DNA from: CAVOGJ01 sp963700865
Lineage (GTDB): Bacteria; Planctomycetota; Planctomycetia; Pirellulales; Pirellulaceae
Assembly (NCBI GenBank): GCA_963700865.1
Contig: CAVOZC010000018.1
Coordinates: 1,302,001-1,366,000, forward strand
DNA: 64,000 nt
Reading direction: 5' to 3'
Shown here: piece after piece, positions 1-10,900 of the stretch
How positions within the stretch are numbered: the stretch's first letter is position 1
Layout: each line of letters opens with the position of its first letter
The notes under the pieces: generated by a model
Told to the model about the DNA's origin: nothing
What the model saw: the letters and a program-made list of their open reading frames with translations, nothing else
Databases searched by the model: none
Translations under genes and position numbers: made by a program

Positions 1-51
1 CGAGTCCAGGCCGTGGCCGAAGCTGCCCGTGAGGCTGGATTGGAGCTGTAG
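1..51 (+). CDS. rplR: 50S ribosomal protein L18, C-terminal end (partial)
   Basis: The window opens inside a reading frame whose last 16 codons end in AAREAGLEL and a TAG at 49-51. This matches the usual C-terminus of L18, the 5S rRNA-binding protein of the large subunit. L18 normally lies directly before rpsE in the spc operon, as it does here, 81 bp upstream. Only the tail is present, so the call rests on this short ending plus gene order. Confidence 0.8.
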   Translation, partial: RVQAVAEAAREAGLEL

Positions 52-132
52 TGCGGCTCGCATTCCCCAGATGTGTGCCCTCGCGGGCACGCGGGAACGA
101 CGAGTGACCGAGACGGCAGGAGAAGATGACCA

Positions 133-639
133 GTGGCGAAACGTTCCAAGAAAAATGATGATCGGCCCACGCAGGGCGAACTGATTGACAAAGTGGTGAA
201 AATCAAGCGTTGCGCGGCCGTGGTGAAGGGTGGCCGTCGTTTCAGCTTTGCCGCCATGGTGGTCGTCGGTAACGGCAAGGGTCGAGTCGGCTGGGGATAT
301 GGCAAAGCCAACGAGGTCCCGCCGAGCGTGGAAAAGGCGGTCAAGGCGGCCCAACGCAATATGACTGAGGTCTCCTTGGTGGAGGGTTCCATTCCCCATA
401 TCGTCAAGGGTCGCTATGGGGCCGCTAAAGTGATTCTGGCTCCCGCCGGACCGGGTACCGGCGTCAAGGCGGGCGACGCGGTGCGGTCGGTGTGCGAGGC
501 GGCGGGTATTCAGAACATCCTCACCAAGAGCTACGGCACGGCCAATCCGGTCACGCTCGTGAAAGCCACGATTAACGCGCTGGAACAAATGCGCACGCAA
601 CAAGATATCGAACGACTGCGGGGAGTCTCCCTATCATGA
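133..639 (+). CDS. rpsE: 30S ribosomal protein S5
   Basis: S5 is a small-subunit protein at the mRNA entry and decoding region, involved in translational accuracy. The 168-residue product has the N-terminal double-stranded-RNA-binding domain (GRRFSFAAMVVVGNGKGRVG, about residues 35-54) and the C-terminal domain ending in a run typical of S5 (SYGTANPVTLVKATINAL). The start is GTG at 133, preceded by a purine-rich GGCAGGAGAAG at 115-125. Its stop overlaps the start of rplO by 4 bp (ATGA), so the two are translationally coupled. rpmD (L30), which often sits between these genes, is absent. No frame break is seen. Confidence 0.97.
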   Translation: MAKRSKKNDDRPTQGELIDKVVKIKRCAAVVKGGRRFSFAAMVVVGNGKGRVGWGYGKANEVPPSVEKAVKAAQRNMTEVSLVEGSIPHIVKGRYGAAKVILAPAGPGTGVKAGDAVRSVCEAAGIQNILTKSYGTANPVTLVKATINALEQMRTQQDIERLRGVSLS

Positions 640-1145
640 TGCTTGATGATGTCCATGTGGGAATTCATAAGTTCAAGAAGAAGCGTCGCATCGGACGCGG
701 TCCCGGCTCGGGCCGTGGCAAGACGTCCAGCCGAGGCCACAAGGGACAAAAGTCCCGCGCGGGCTGGTCGGGGCATCCCACCTTCCAAGGCGGATCGATG
801 CCCATGGTGCGGCGGGTGCCCAAGCGTGGCTTCAACAACAAGTGGGCGCTGCAGGTGGCCATCATCAATACCGGCGACCTGGAGGCGCTGTTCGACAATG
901 GAGCGGAAATTTCCCCCGAGATCTTGCGGGAACAGGCGCTCGTCAAGCACCGTTACGATTTGCTGAAGGTCTTGGGGAACGGTCCGCTTACCAAGAAGTT
1001 CACGGTATCGGCGCATCGCTTCAGCAAGTCGGCTGTCGAACATATCGAAAAGGCCGGTGGGAAGGCGATTGTGCTGCCCGGAAGGACGCCCGTCGCCGAA
1101 AAGTCGGAAGCACGGAAGGGTAAGTCACGTAGCCAGAAGAAATAG
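636..1145 (+). CDS. rplO: 50S ribosomal protein L15
   Basis: L15 is a late-assembling large-subunit protein. The 169-residue product carries the characteristic basic, glycine-rich N-terminal segment (RRIGRGPGSGRGKTSSRGHKG) that threads into 23S rRNA, then GGSMPMVRRVPKRGF. The C-terminal globular part ends in a lysine-rich tail after residue 150. Two adjacent ATG codons open the frame at 636 and 639; the first overlaps the rpsE stop. Gene order rpsE-rplO-secY is the standard spc order without rpmD. Confidence 0.97.
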   Translation: MMLDDVHVGIHKFKKKRRIGRGPGSGRGKTSSRGHKGQKSRAGWSGHPTFQGGSMPMVRRVPKRGFNNKWALQVAIINTGDLEALFDNGAEISPEILREQALVKHRYDLLKVLGNGPLTKKFTVSAHRFSKSAVEHIEKAGGKAIVLPGRTPVAEKSEARKGKSRSQKK

Positions 1146-1227
1146 TCCAGCGGGCTGACGAACTTCCCCCGGAACGGCCACCCCGCTGCTTCCGGAGCGG
1201 TCATTCGGCTCACGACGGAGCGAAGTC

Positions 1228-2580
<1,353 letters not shown>

Positions 2581-2587
2581 CCTGACG

Positions 2588-2607
2588 GCCGAGGCCCGAG
2601 CCTCGGC
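2588..2607 (+). terminator. Perfect hairpin between secY and adk (attenuator candidate)
   Basis: GCCGAGGC at 2588-2595 and GCCTCGGC at 2600-2607 form a perfect 8-bp GC-rich stem with a CCGA tetraloop, 8 bp after the secY stop. No T-tract follows, so it is not a classical intrinsic terminator. It could attenuate transcription into adk-map or protect the 3' end of the upstream message; that role is inferred. Confidence 0.4.
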
Positions 2608-2636
2608 GAAACGGGTACTTTCACCACAGGTCGCCG

Positions 2637-3244
2637 ATGGGTATCGTCTTTCTTGGACCACCGGGAGTCGGAAAAGGGACTCAAGGGTTGCGCCTGGCAA
2701 GACACATCGGAGGCGCTCACATTTCGACGGGCGACATTCTGCGTGCGGCCGTCCGCGACCAGACCGAGACCGGGACACAGGTTGCCGCCATACTCCGCAG
2801 TGGTGGGTTGGTCGGCGACGATCTGATGATCAAGATTGTTTGCGAACGGTTGCAGCAACCGGACGCCGAGGAGCGATTTCTGCTCGACGGCTTTCCGCGG
2901 ACGATCCCCAAGCCCAGGCGCTTGATGCGTTTCTGACGCAGGAACGGCGGCGGCTGGCCTGGGTCTTGCTGCTGGTTGCCGACGAGACCGAGATCCAGCG
3001 GCGACTGTTGACGCGGGCCAAGGAACTCGGTCGATCCGACGATACGCCCGAGACGGTTTGTGAGCGGCTCCGCGTGTACAACGAACGCACGGCTCCGCTG
3101 GTTGGTTACTACGAAGAACAAGGCAAACTGCTGCGCATCGACGGCATGGGCACCATGGACGATGTCTTCGCCAGGATTTGCCAGAGGATTTCCGCGGCCG
3201 ATGAAGCGCTCGCCGCCGAACTGGATGCCGGCGAAGGGAAGTGA
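2637..3244 (+). CDS. adk: Adenylate kinase (one frameshift)
   Basis: Adenylate kinase converts ATP plus AMP to two ADP in the cytoplasm. The N-terminal part, from ATG 2637, has the P-loop GPPGVGKGT (residues 7-15), the AMP-binding STGD and the conserved DGFPRT. The frame then breaks at the C-run 2906-2909; restoring one C gives the family sequence DGFPRTIPQAQALDAFL and the protein continues to the stop at 3244 (about 203 residues). The segment GRSDDTPETVCERL shows this is the short form without the long zinc-type LID. The stop overlaps the map start (ATGA). The break is more likely a homopolymer sequencing error than a real mutation in an essential gene. Confidence 0.93.
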
Positions 3245-4020
3245 TGATTCGCATTCGTTCAGTGCGCGAAATGCTGGCAATGCGACCCGCCGGGCAGCTG
3301 GTCTGGGAAGCCCATCAGCGGGTCCGCGAACAGGTGCGACCCGGGGTCACGACTCGAGCACTGGATCAACTCGTGGAACGCCTGTTTGCCGAGCGGGGTG
3401 CCGAGCCACTTTTCAAGGGGTACCCGGGCCCGACCCCTTTTCCCAGCGTGACTTGTATTTCGGTCAACGACGAGGTGGTGCATGGCATTCCCGGCGATCG
3501 GGTGCTGCAAGCCGGTGATATCGTCAGCGTTGATACCGGCTGCCGACTTGACGGCTGGTGTGGCGATGCGGCGGTGACCCATGCCGTGGGTGAGGTGAGC
3601 GAGGCCGCTCAGCACCTGCTCGATACCACCCAAGGGGCCCTCGAACTGGCGATCCGCTCCCTGACGGAATGCGAACGTTGGAGTCAGGTAGCGCGGCGCA
3701 TGGAGGATTTTGTCGTCTCCCACGGATGTTCCGTCGTCACCTCGCTCGTGGGGCATGGCATCGGACGCGACCTGCACGAGCCGCCCCAGGTGCCCAACCA
3801 TTACAGCAAGCGATTTGAGCGCGAGGACGACTTTCCGCTGCGACCCGGCTTGGTGCTGGCCATCGAACCCATGGTGAACGCCGGGGCACCCGAGGTCACC
3901 TGCCTGGAAGACGGCTGGACGCAGGTCTCGCTGGATGGCGGCTGGAGTGCCCATTTTGAACATACGGTCGCCCTATTGGAGCATGGGCCCCTGTTGTTGA
4001 CGGGCCCCCCCGAGGCCTGA
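3241..4020 (+). CDS. map: Methionine aminopeptidase, type I
   Basis: Removes the initiator methionine from nascent proteins. The 259-residue product has all five metal ligands of the family: D98 (VDTG), D109 (WCGDAA), H172 (VGHGIGRDLHEPP), E209 (AIEPM) and E240 (FEHTV), plus the substrate-side His in VVHGIPGD. The aspartates sit in an unusual DTGCRLDGWCGDAA context rather than DVGA..DGWHGD. It has no N-terminal zinc-finger extension. The start ATG overlaps the adk stop, and secY-adk-map is a classical order, giving an export, nucleotide and N-terminal processing unit. Confidence 0.96.
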   Translation: MMIRIRSVREMLAMRPAGQLVWEAHQRVREQVRPGVTTRALDQLVERLFAERGAEPLFKGYPGPTPFPSVTCISVNDEVVHGIPGDRVLQAGDIVSVDTGCRLDGWCGDAAVTHAVGEVSEAAQHLLDTTQGALELAIRSLTECERWSQVARRMEDFVVSHGCSVVTSLVGHGIGRDLHEPPQVPNHYSKRFEREDDFPLRPGLVLAIEPMVNAGAPEVTCLEDGWTQVSLDGGWSAHFEHTVALLEHGPLLLTGPPEA

Positions 4021-4051
4021 AGTGGGCGTGAAGTGGGCGTGAAGTGGGCGT
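4019..4051 (+). repeat. Three tandem copies of an 11-bp repeat at the map stop
   Basis: GAAGTGGGCGT occurs three times head to tail at 4019-4029, 4030-4040 and 4041-4051 with no mismatch. The first copy begins inside the TGA of map. The repeat separates map from the promoter that precedes rpmJ. No function is evident; slippage is a likely origin. Confidence 0.85.
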
Positions 4052-4122
4052 GGCGAATCTGGCGTGGGGGCCGGTGCGGCGACTGGCCCTGGAAATCGGG
4101 CCCTGGCCGCTGGCAAAGGGCC

Positions 4123-4152
4123 TTGAAAGCCGCCCCAACCAAGTCGTATACT
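4123..4152 (+). promoter_or_regulatory. Sigma-70 type promoter upstream of rpmJ
   Basis: TTGAAA at 4123-4128 and TATACT at 4147-4152 are separated by 18 bp, a near-consensus -35/-10 pair. The -10 box lies 43 bp before the rpmJ start. It would allow rpmJ-rpsM-rpsK-rpoA-rplQ to be transcribed separately from the spc genes. Seen by pattern only; there is no transcript evidence. Confidence 0.6.
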
Positions 4153-4194
4153 AAGTCGTTTCACTTGACCCAGGAAAGCCGTTAGGAATCGAAG

Positions 4195-4308
4195 ATGAAA
4201 GTCCGCGCGAGCGTCAAACGAATTTGCGAGAATTGCAAGGTCGTCCGCCGAAAAGGCCGTGTTTATGTCGTGTGCAGCAATGCCCGCCACAAGCAGAGAC
4301 AAGGCTAA
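4195..4308 (+). CDS. rpmJ: 50S ribosomal protein L36
   Basis: A 37-residue basic protein starting MKVRASVKRICENCK and ending RHKQRQG. The zinc-binding pattern C11-x2-C14-x12-C27-x4-H32 identifies the zinc-containing form of L36. It lies in the normal position before rpsM, 55 bp upstream, with GGAATCGAAG as a weak ribosome binding site. infA, which commonly precedes rpmJ, is not here. Confidence 0.97.
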   Translation: MKVRASVKRICENCKVVRRKGRVYVVCSNARHKQRQG

Positions 4309-4363
4309 GCGCGGAGGCGGTGCGGCGGCGTTCCCGTTATTTTTTCGCTGATGGAGCTATGGC

Positions 4364-4747
4364 ATGCCTCGTTTGTTAGGTGTCGACATTCCCAACGACA
4401 AGCAGACGCATATTGCGTTGACGTATTTGTATGGTGTCGGCGATCAGGTGTCGCGCGAATTGTGTCATAAGGCGGGCATCGATCCGCATGCCAAGGCACG
4501 CGATCTGGCGGAAGACGAATTGGGCCGCTTGGCTGCCTTGCTGGAGCGAGATTACGTGGTGGAGGGTCCGCTGCGGCGGCAAGTCCAGCAGAGTGTTTCG
4601 CGGCTGAGAGATATCGGTTGCTATCGTGGCCTGAGACATCGTCGCGGTCTTCCGGTTCGCGGTCAGCGCACCAAGACCAACGCACGCACCCGCAAGGGTC
4701 CCAAGAAGACGGTTGCCGGCAAGAAGGGTGTGAAGGATCTTCGTTAA
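4364..4747 (+). CDS. rpsM: 30S ribosomal protein S13
   Basis: S13 sits in the head of the small subunit and contacts tRNA and the large subunit. The 127-residue product has the helix-two-turn-helix region and the signature LRHRRGLPVRGQRTKTNARTR with a lysine-rich tail. It starts at ATG 4364 (MPRLLGVDIPNDK) and is followed by rpsK, the usual alpha-operon order. No break is seen. Confidence 0.97.
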   Translation: MPRLLGVDIPNDKQTHIALTYLYGVGDQVSRELCHKAGIDPHAKARDLAEDELGRLAALLERDYVVEGPLRRQVQQSVSRLRDIGCYRGLRHRRGLPVRGQRTKTNARTRKGPKKTVAGKKGVKDLR

Positions 4748-4875
4748 CGCCCTGTCAGGCGTTTGGGAGCCCCGCTTGGCGCGACCGGGCCACGAGTAGC
4801 TGACGAGTCTTATTGTTCGCCCGTCCGCCAAAAGTGTTTTGGAAAACCACCTCATAAACCTACTGGAGTCGCGTT

Positions 4876-5256
4876 GTGGCAAAGGGTAAGAAAAGAAAAG
4901 CACGGCGAAATGTCACCGTGGGGATCGCCTATATCAAAGCGTCCTTCAACAACACGCTGGTATCGATTGCCGATACGCGTGGCGATATCCTCTGCTGGTC
5001 CAGCGCGGGGACGTGCGGATTCAAGGGGAGCCGCAAGAGTACGCCTTTCGCGGGCCAATGCGCGGCACAGCAGGCCGCGGAGCGAGCCATCAAGTTCGGT
5101 GTGAAGGATGTGGACGTCCGCGTGAAGGGGCCGGGTTCGGGCCGCGAGAGCGCGATCACCGCCCTGCAGGCCGCCGGTTTGAAGGTTAAGTCGATCGAAG
5201 ATTGTACTCCCATTCCCCACAACGGCTGTCGACCGGCCAAGAAGCGACGAGTCTAA
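4876..5256 (+). CDS. rpsK: 30S ribosomal protein S11
   Basis: S11 lies on the platform of the small subunit near the mRNA exit. The 126-residue protein has GIAYIKASFNNTLVSIADT near the N-terminus and the conserved end PIPHNGCRPAKKRRV. The start is GTG at 4876 with GGAG eleven bases upstream. The 128-bp leader after rpsM has no obvious gene. rpsD, normally the next gene in the alpha operon, is missing; rpoA follows directly. Confidence 0.97.
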   Translation: MAKGKKRKARRNVTVGIAYIKASFNNTLVSIADTRGDILCWSSAGTCGFKGSRKSTPFAGQCAAQQAAERAIKFGVKDVDVRVKGPGSGRESAITALQAAGLKVKSIEDCTPIPHNGCRPAKKRRV

Positions 5257-5364
5257 CTCGGTTATCCGATCACCGCGACCCAACGGCTGGCAGGGGCGCA
5301 TCCCAGGGATGATTCGCCGCCGCCGAAGGGTGACCATCATTTAAGTAACTTGGAGGCATTAAGC

Positions 5365-6345
5365 ATGCACATTCGTTGGCGCGGTTTGGAATTACCGAGC
5401 GGGGTTACCTGCGATACAAGCACTCTTACGGAAAGCCACGGTGTGTTTGTGGCCGAGCCGTTCGAGCGGGGCTTCGGGTCGACCGTGGGCAATAGCCTGC
5501 GTCGCATCCTGCTGTCGAGCCTGGAGGGGAGTGCCATCACGCAGATCAAGATTCGTGGCGCCCAGCATGAGTTTTCCTCGATGCCAGGCTTGCTGGAAGA
5601 TGCGACGGAAATCGTCCTGAACGTCAAATCGCTCGTCGTCAAGAAGTACACCGACGAGACGCGGGTCATTACGATCGAAAAGCAGACCAAGGGGCCGATC
5701 ACCGGTCACGACGTGCAGACCGATGCCGATGTGGAGGTGATCAATAAGGATCACGTCATCGGGCATCTCACGGACGATGTCCCCTTCTTCATGGAGATGG
5801 TGGTCGAAAACGGTCGTGGTTATGTACCGGCGACCGAGCACAGCTCGTCCGACCACGAAATTGGGGTGATTCCGATCGATGCCGTCTACAGCCCCATCAC
5901 GCGGGTCCGCTATGAGATTGAAGAGACGCGGGTCGGCCAGAAGACGAACTACGATAAATTGACGATTGAAATCTGGACCAACGGTTCGATCGGCCCCCAG
6001 ATCGCGCTCGTCGAAGCCGCCAAGATCCTGCGCAAGCACCTCAACCCGTTCGTCCAGTACCAGGAGCTGGGTGCCCAGGTCCATTCGCCCGATAAGGGAG
6101 ATGGCGGCGATCCGGTCCTGGAGGCAAAGCTGAACATGCCTCTGGCCGACTTGCGACTTTCGGTGCGAGCATCCAATTGCCTCGAATCTGAGCGGATTTC
6201 GACCGTTCGCGAGCTGGTAGTCCGCACGGAAGATCAGCTGCTCGAGCTGCGGAATTTTGGCGATACGACACTCATGGAAATCCGGGAGAAGCTGAGCGAG
6301 TTGGGACTGCATCTGGGCATGCGTGTCCCCCTTCCGAGCCTCTAA
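5365..6345 (+). CDS. rpoA: DNA-directed RNA polymerase subunit alpha
   Basis: The alpha subunit dimerises to nucleate RNA polymerase assembly. The 326-residue product has the N-terminal assembly domain (FERGFGSTVGNSLRRILLSS near residues 33-52) and the C-terminal domain that binds UP elements and activators (RISTVRELVVRTEDQLLELRNFG, about 275-297). The start ATG 5365 is chosen because GGAGG at 5352-5356 sits 8 bp upstream; an in-frame TTG at 5350 would overlap that site. The gene lies between rpsK and rplQ as in other alpha operons. Confidence 0.97.
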   Translation: MHIRWRGLELPSGVTCDTSTLTESHGVFVAEPFERGFGSTVGNSLRRILLSSLEGSAITQIKIRGAQHEFSSMPGLLEDATEIVLNVKSLVVKKYTDETRVITIEKQTKGPITGHDVQTDADVEVINKDHVIGHLTDDVPFFMEMVVENGRGYVPATEHSSSDHEIGVIPIDAVYSPITRVRYEIEETRVGQKTNYDKLTIEIWTNGSIGPQIALVEAAKILRKHLNPFVQYQELGAQVHSPDKGDGGDPVLEAKLNMPLADLRLSVRASNCLESERISTVRELVVRTEDQLLELRNFGDTTLMEIREKLSELGLHLGMRVPLPSL

Positions 6346-6428
6346 CGGGAACCCACCTCATTTATCTGGATGACCCGGCGCCCGCCGGTTCTACGAACGA
6401 TCACTTCGCGTCATTGTGAGATTTTGCC

Positions 6429-7085
6429 ATGCGACATCGTAAGCGAGGCCGAACCCTGGGCCGCAGCTCGAGCCACAAGAAAGCCATGCTCAAGAACTTG
6501 GCGAGCAGCCTCTTCCTGACTGAGCGGGAAACCGACGATCTCGAGTCCAACGCGCCCAAGGTCAAAGGTCGGGTGGTCACCACGCTCGAAAAGGCGAAGG
6601 AAGTTCGTCCGCTTGTGGAAAAGTGTGTCACGATCGCCCGGCGATCGCTGGCATCCCAGCAGGCGGCCGAGACCTTCGGCACGAACGCCGAACGCAATTC
6701 CTCGGCCTGGAAGTCCTGGCGGCAAGGCGAAAACTGGCAGAAGTGGAATGCGGCCATGGCCCCCGCCGTCGCCGCACGTCGTCGGGCCCTGCAGTTGCTG
6801 GGTGACAAGCAGGCCGTTCGTATCCTGTTCGACGATATCGCGCCACGCATGGCAGATCGAGATGGCGGCTATACCCGTATCCTGCGGTTGGCCAAGCCTC
6901 GCCTCGGAGACGCCGGCACGCGGGCCATTCTCGAATTTGTCGGCAAGAATGATCGCGTCACCGTGAAGAGCGAAAAGCCGGCCTTCGAGGACGAGGCATC
7001 GCCACGCGAAGAGAAACCAGCCGAGACGGCGGTGGCGACGGCCAAGGAAGAACAGGATGCCGCCGCGGCGCCGTCCGAGGAGTAG
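6429..7085 (+). CDS. rplQ: 50S ribosomal protein L17, enlarged form
   Basis: L17 lies near the peptide exit tunnel. The start is canonical (MRHRKRGRTLGRSSSHKKAML) and GGYTRILRL near residue 145 is the family signature. At 218 residues it is about 100 longer than the E. coli protein. One extra block of roughly 40 residues, rich in Trp, Gln and Lys, lies between the conserved helix ending TIARR and the segment RRRALQLLGDKQAVRIL. A second, acidic and alanine-rich tail of about 45 residues follows residue 172. The reading frame is intact, so the enlargement is real. It is the last gene of the alpha operon. Confidence 0.95.
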   Translation: MRHRKRGRTLGRSSSHKKAMLKNLASSLFLTERETDDLESNAPKVKGRVVTTLEKAKEVRPLVEKCVTIARRSLASQQAAETFGTNAERNSSAWKSWRQGENWQKWNAAMAPAVAARRRALQLLGDKQAVRILFDDIAPRMADRDGGYTRILRLAKPRLGDAGTRAILEFVGKNDRVTVKSEKPAFEDEASPREEKPAETAVATAKEEQDAAAAPSEE

Positions 7086-7231
7086 CCGGCTCCGCACGGC
7101 CCAGTCGTAACCGCTCGGGCAGCGAGGCCGCCCTGCCGCCCTGCCCCTAGTCGGCGCGGGATACGGACATTCCGCGTCAAGGGCCTGCCGCCGATCCACG
7201 GCGGTCCGCCAGCCCATGGAATGCTCGACGT

Positions 7232-7840
7232 ATGGCCCAGCAGCGACTCTTTGAAGACCCGGCTCGGCCCAGCTTCAACTTTACCGACCATATGCGGTCG
7301 CTGTGTGTGGATATTTCGCAGCGGCTGCCCGAGTTAAAGCATATCGACATGCATCGTGTGGCGGTCTCCTTCAACCGGTCCCGCAAACGCGTCAAGCACG
7401 GGATGTGGGCCTCGCTCACCCCGATGCGGTTCGAGGGAGGCCAGTCCGAGACGGTCCGCCACGGTCGACGCTACGCGGCACAAAAGCTCCTCGACAAAGA
7501 GGGCCGCGAGATGCTTTATATCCTCAGTTTCTATTTGCCCCGATTTCTGGACCTGACGTTTGATGAAAAGCTGTCGACCGTTTTTCATGAACTCTGGCAC
7601 ATCAGTCCGCAATTCGATGGCGATATCCGTCGCCACCCGGGCCGTTGCTTTGCCCATTCCGGTTCGCAGAAGGAATACGACGCGATGACCGAACTGTTGG
7701 CGCAGAAGTGGCTCCGTCGCGATCCGCCCCCAGAGCGTTACGAATTCCTCAAGTACCCTTTTCACGACCTGGTCCGGCGATGTGGTCCGGTCATGGGCAC
7801 GCGGATCCCGCATCCCAAGCTGCTACCGATCGACGGTTAG
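7232..7840 (+). CDS. Conserved hypothetical protein with HELWH zinc-protease motif
   Basis: A 202-residue soluble protein without signal peptide or membrane segment. The motif HELWH, preceded by DEKLSTVF and followed by ISPQFDGDIRRHPGRCFAHSG, fits an HEXXH metal-binding helix with further downstream His residues as possible third ligands. It resembles small putative metallopeptidases, some phage-associated, but I cannot name its substrate. It begins 146 bp after rplQ at ATG 7232 and is convergent with the MoxR cluster, 63 bp away. It may be co-transcribed with the ribosomal genes. The intact frame and codon use like its neighbours argue against recent transfer. Confidence 0.6.
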   Translation: MAQQRLFEDPARPSFNFTDHMRSLCVDISQRLPELKHIDMHRVAVSFNRSRKRVKHGMWASLTPMRFEGGQSETVRHGRRYAAQKLLDKEGREMLYILSFYLPRFLDLTFDEKLSTVFHELWHISPQFDGDIRRHPGRCFAHSGSQKEYDAMTELLAQKWLRRDPPPERYEFLKYPFHDLVRRCGPVMGTRIPHPKLLPIDG

Positions 7841-7903
7841 CCGGCACCGCCCCGCCGCGTTGCGGAAGCCGACTTTAGTCGCACGAGCGTTCCTTAATGC
7901 TGA

Positions 7904-10900
7904 TCAGCCGGTCAGTAACTCCCTGCCCCCGGAAAAGCGGATTGCGTGGAGTTCGACCCGTCGCGTTGCAGCCGGGCAACGGCAAGGGCTCGTCGTGGGG
8001 CCGTCCAGATTTCCGTGGATGTAGCTACGAACTGCGGCCGCGATCCAACTGTCTGCCATGGCCCGCAAATCGATCGACGCCTCGCCATTGGCACGGCCGA
8101 AGTAATGACGCTGCACATGGTGAATCTCATCGCGGGCTTGCGCACGTACGTGTTCGTCCAGTCGGCGGTCCTCACTGATCCGCTCCAGGAGCCCGAGCAT
8201 CGTGAACGGATTCAGCTCACTCGGCATGCGATAGCCGGGCGGCATTTCGACTGGTTTCCGCCAATAACGGAAAGCGAATACGACGGCCGCCGCGCCGAGG
8301 GCCAATAGTCCCAGGACGCCTGTCGTTCCCCATCGCAATAACCGGGATGGGATCGAGCGGTCGAGCGGAATCGTTTTCTCCACGGAAACCAGGTCCGCGT
8401 CGTCATAGCGTTGAAAGGTCAGTTCGGCATCGGCGAGTCTGCTATCAAAAAACGTGAAGGTTTGGGCTCCGCCATTACGGTCGGGCTTCGCTGTGAGCGA
8501 GACCAGCCAACTGCGGTCGGAGAGTACCTCGATCTCTTCCGATTTTGGATCGAATTCAGACGGAACAACACCTTGATCATCTTCCGGCAAGATGTCGAAT
8601 TCGGCCGATTGCAGGTCCAGCAGCTGATCCAGGTCAGGGGCCAGTCCGTTGGCCGTGGCTTTAATCTCCAAGATCAACTTGCCCTCGGCGGCCTGCCGTT
8701 CGTCAAGCGTTTGCACGATCTTGACATCATGCACAGGGCGGAGGGCAACGAGGTCGGAAGAAGCATCCAGGGGGAGTGGCGGCGATTCGATCGGGATCAC
8801 CACAAATCCATTGGCGTCCAGGAAATCCAAGTCCAATTTCAGCGAGGGCAGCATATCGACTTCTTTGCCTTTCGCCTTTAGCAGCAGATACGCGAAAGGA
8901 GTTTCCCGCCAGCCGTCGTCGGCCGTCGGCCGAGATCGCATGCTTTTCGGGTTCTCGAAGGTGACCGAGATCACCTCAAAGTGATCACTTAAGGCCTTGG
9001 TAGCGGACTCCTGAAATTTGTCACGATAGTTTTCGGGTGGGCGGCCATAGTTATACATCATGGCCATGGCATTCTGATTTTGGACGTACTTTTCAAAACC
9101 GCCCGCTTCACGTTCCATCTCGGTCGTATGCCAGAGACTGACGAATACTCCAAAAGGCTTCTCACAACCCACGACATCCGATCCGTCTATCCGCGTCGCC
9201 AACTTGATCTCTTGAACGACGTCCGTGTAGTAATCGAGAGATCGGCGAGCTTCCTGGCGCGAGGATGATCGCCGACGATGGCAAAGCCCCCACGTACGTA
9301 GCGAAATTTGACTTGTGGCTGTACGGACCCCATGCGGGAGAATAGCTGCGAGGCGAACTCGCCCATATGGTGCTCGGCGGCGGCTGGCGGCAGCGACAGC
9401 ATGGCTTGCCGGATCAGCTCGTACTGCCCCGTTTGCGGTACGTTTTCGTGCGATATGTCACCTAGTTCGCTGGCGCCCAGGGCCGCATAAAACCAGGTGT
9501 CGTAGACTTGAGTCGTTTGTTTGGGCTTATCAAGATCCGAGCACAACTTGCGCGTACGAACTGGGCCGCCTTGGCAAATTCATCGAAGGCATCCAACCGT
9601 CTCGCGCACGAATTCGGCGTCTTTCTTGACCGTCTGTTGATAGGCGTTCTGATCGAATTGCAGTGCGGCCCTGGCCAATTGCAACTGCCAGTTATCTGGA
9701 TAGGTTTGCTGTGCGCGCTCGACCACGGAAATCGCGACCCCGTAGCCTCGCAACACGGATTGCTGGACATCCCGTTCCTTGCGTTTGGTCTTATAAGCTT
9801 CCTGTGTTTCCACTTTTCGCCACACGGATGACAGATTCCTACGCATCTTTGCCGCGATTTCCGCAATGGTCTCTGGCTTTAATAACGTGAGGTCGCCAAA
9901 GACCTCTTCGAACGACTCCAGGCGATACACCTCCGCGCCGCTATGGCACGTCGTAAAGGCGTTCGCCAGATACGATTCGTCGATAGGCTCAATAGGTAGC
10001 TCCCGAATCCGACTCACCCATTTCTTGAGATCGGCAAGGTTGCGTTGCTGTTTCGACCGCGTTAACGGAATGCTATCGGCCTGTTCGTTGTAGCCGTAAA
10101 TGTACATGTACGGGTTGTACATGCGTCGCGCGGAGTTGGGATCATGGTTGCGAGTCCAGACTTGTAGAAACGCATGCACCAGGTCCCGCGCTTTTTGGGG
10201 ATGAGTGCGAGCGACCTGCTGAATGTAGGGGAAGCTGTCCTCCTCGGCATTGATCTTCAACTGCAACTCGGCGCAGCGCATGTCGAATTGAGGCCTCAGG
10301 CTGCCGCTGATCGCAGCAAGCCAAGTGTCGCCCGGCTTGATCTCCAACAGCTCACGGACGGGGATAGGGCGCGGCTGATCGTTGTGTTGCATGCCAAATA
10401 ACCGAGCTTGCTCCTCTGGGTCCGCATAATAGACATTGCCAAAATTATCCCATTGCATCGTCATCTGTTGGGAGGTATCACGGGTGTATCGTTGGGCCAG
10501 TTCGGCTTCGTGAATCCAGTTCTCGGCCAGCCGAGTCAACGTTGTGCCCCATTGTGCCCTCTGTGCCGGCAGCGCTTTGACGAGGGCCTCGGCAGCCAGA
10601 TTCTGCAATCGCAACTTGGCAACCCGCTCATTCGGGTTTTGCAGTTGGGTACGCGTGTTGATAGCGGCAGCCGAACCGAGCAACGTCAGCACGCGGATGC
10701 CTCGATCGACGTCCTTCGTAAAGCTCTCTTCCAGCCAGCGCCGGCCGAGTTCCTTTTCCACCTTGGTGGAGTATTCCGTCAGTCGCAAGAGCGATTTTTC
10801 TTTCCGTTCCCGGTTCAGGTCGTCGAAATTGGAGAGAGCCTGATGAATTTCCCAAGCGACGGACAGATCGACCGGCTTGGCTCGTCGGGCATACAACGCA

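Noticed and set aside
2906..2909. Programmed frameshifting in adk
   Set aside because: There is no slippery heptamer or downstream stimulatory structure, and adding one C restores the family sequence exactly.
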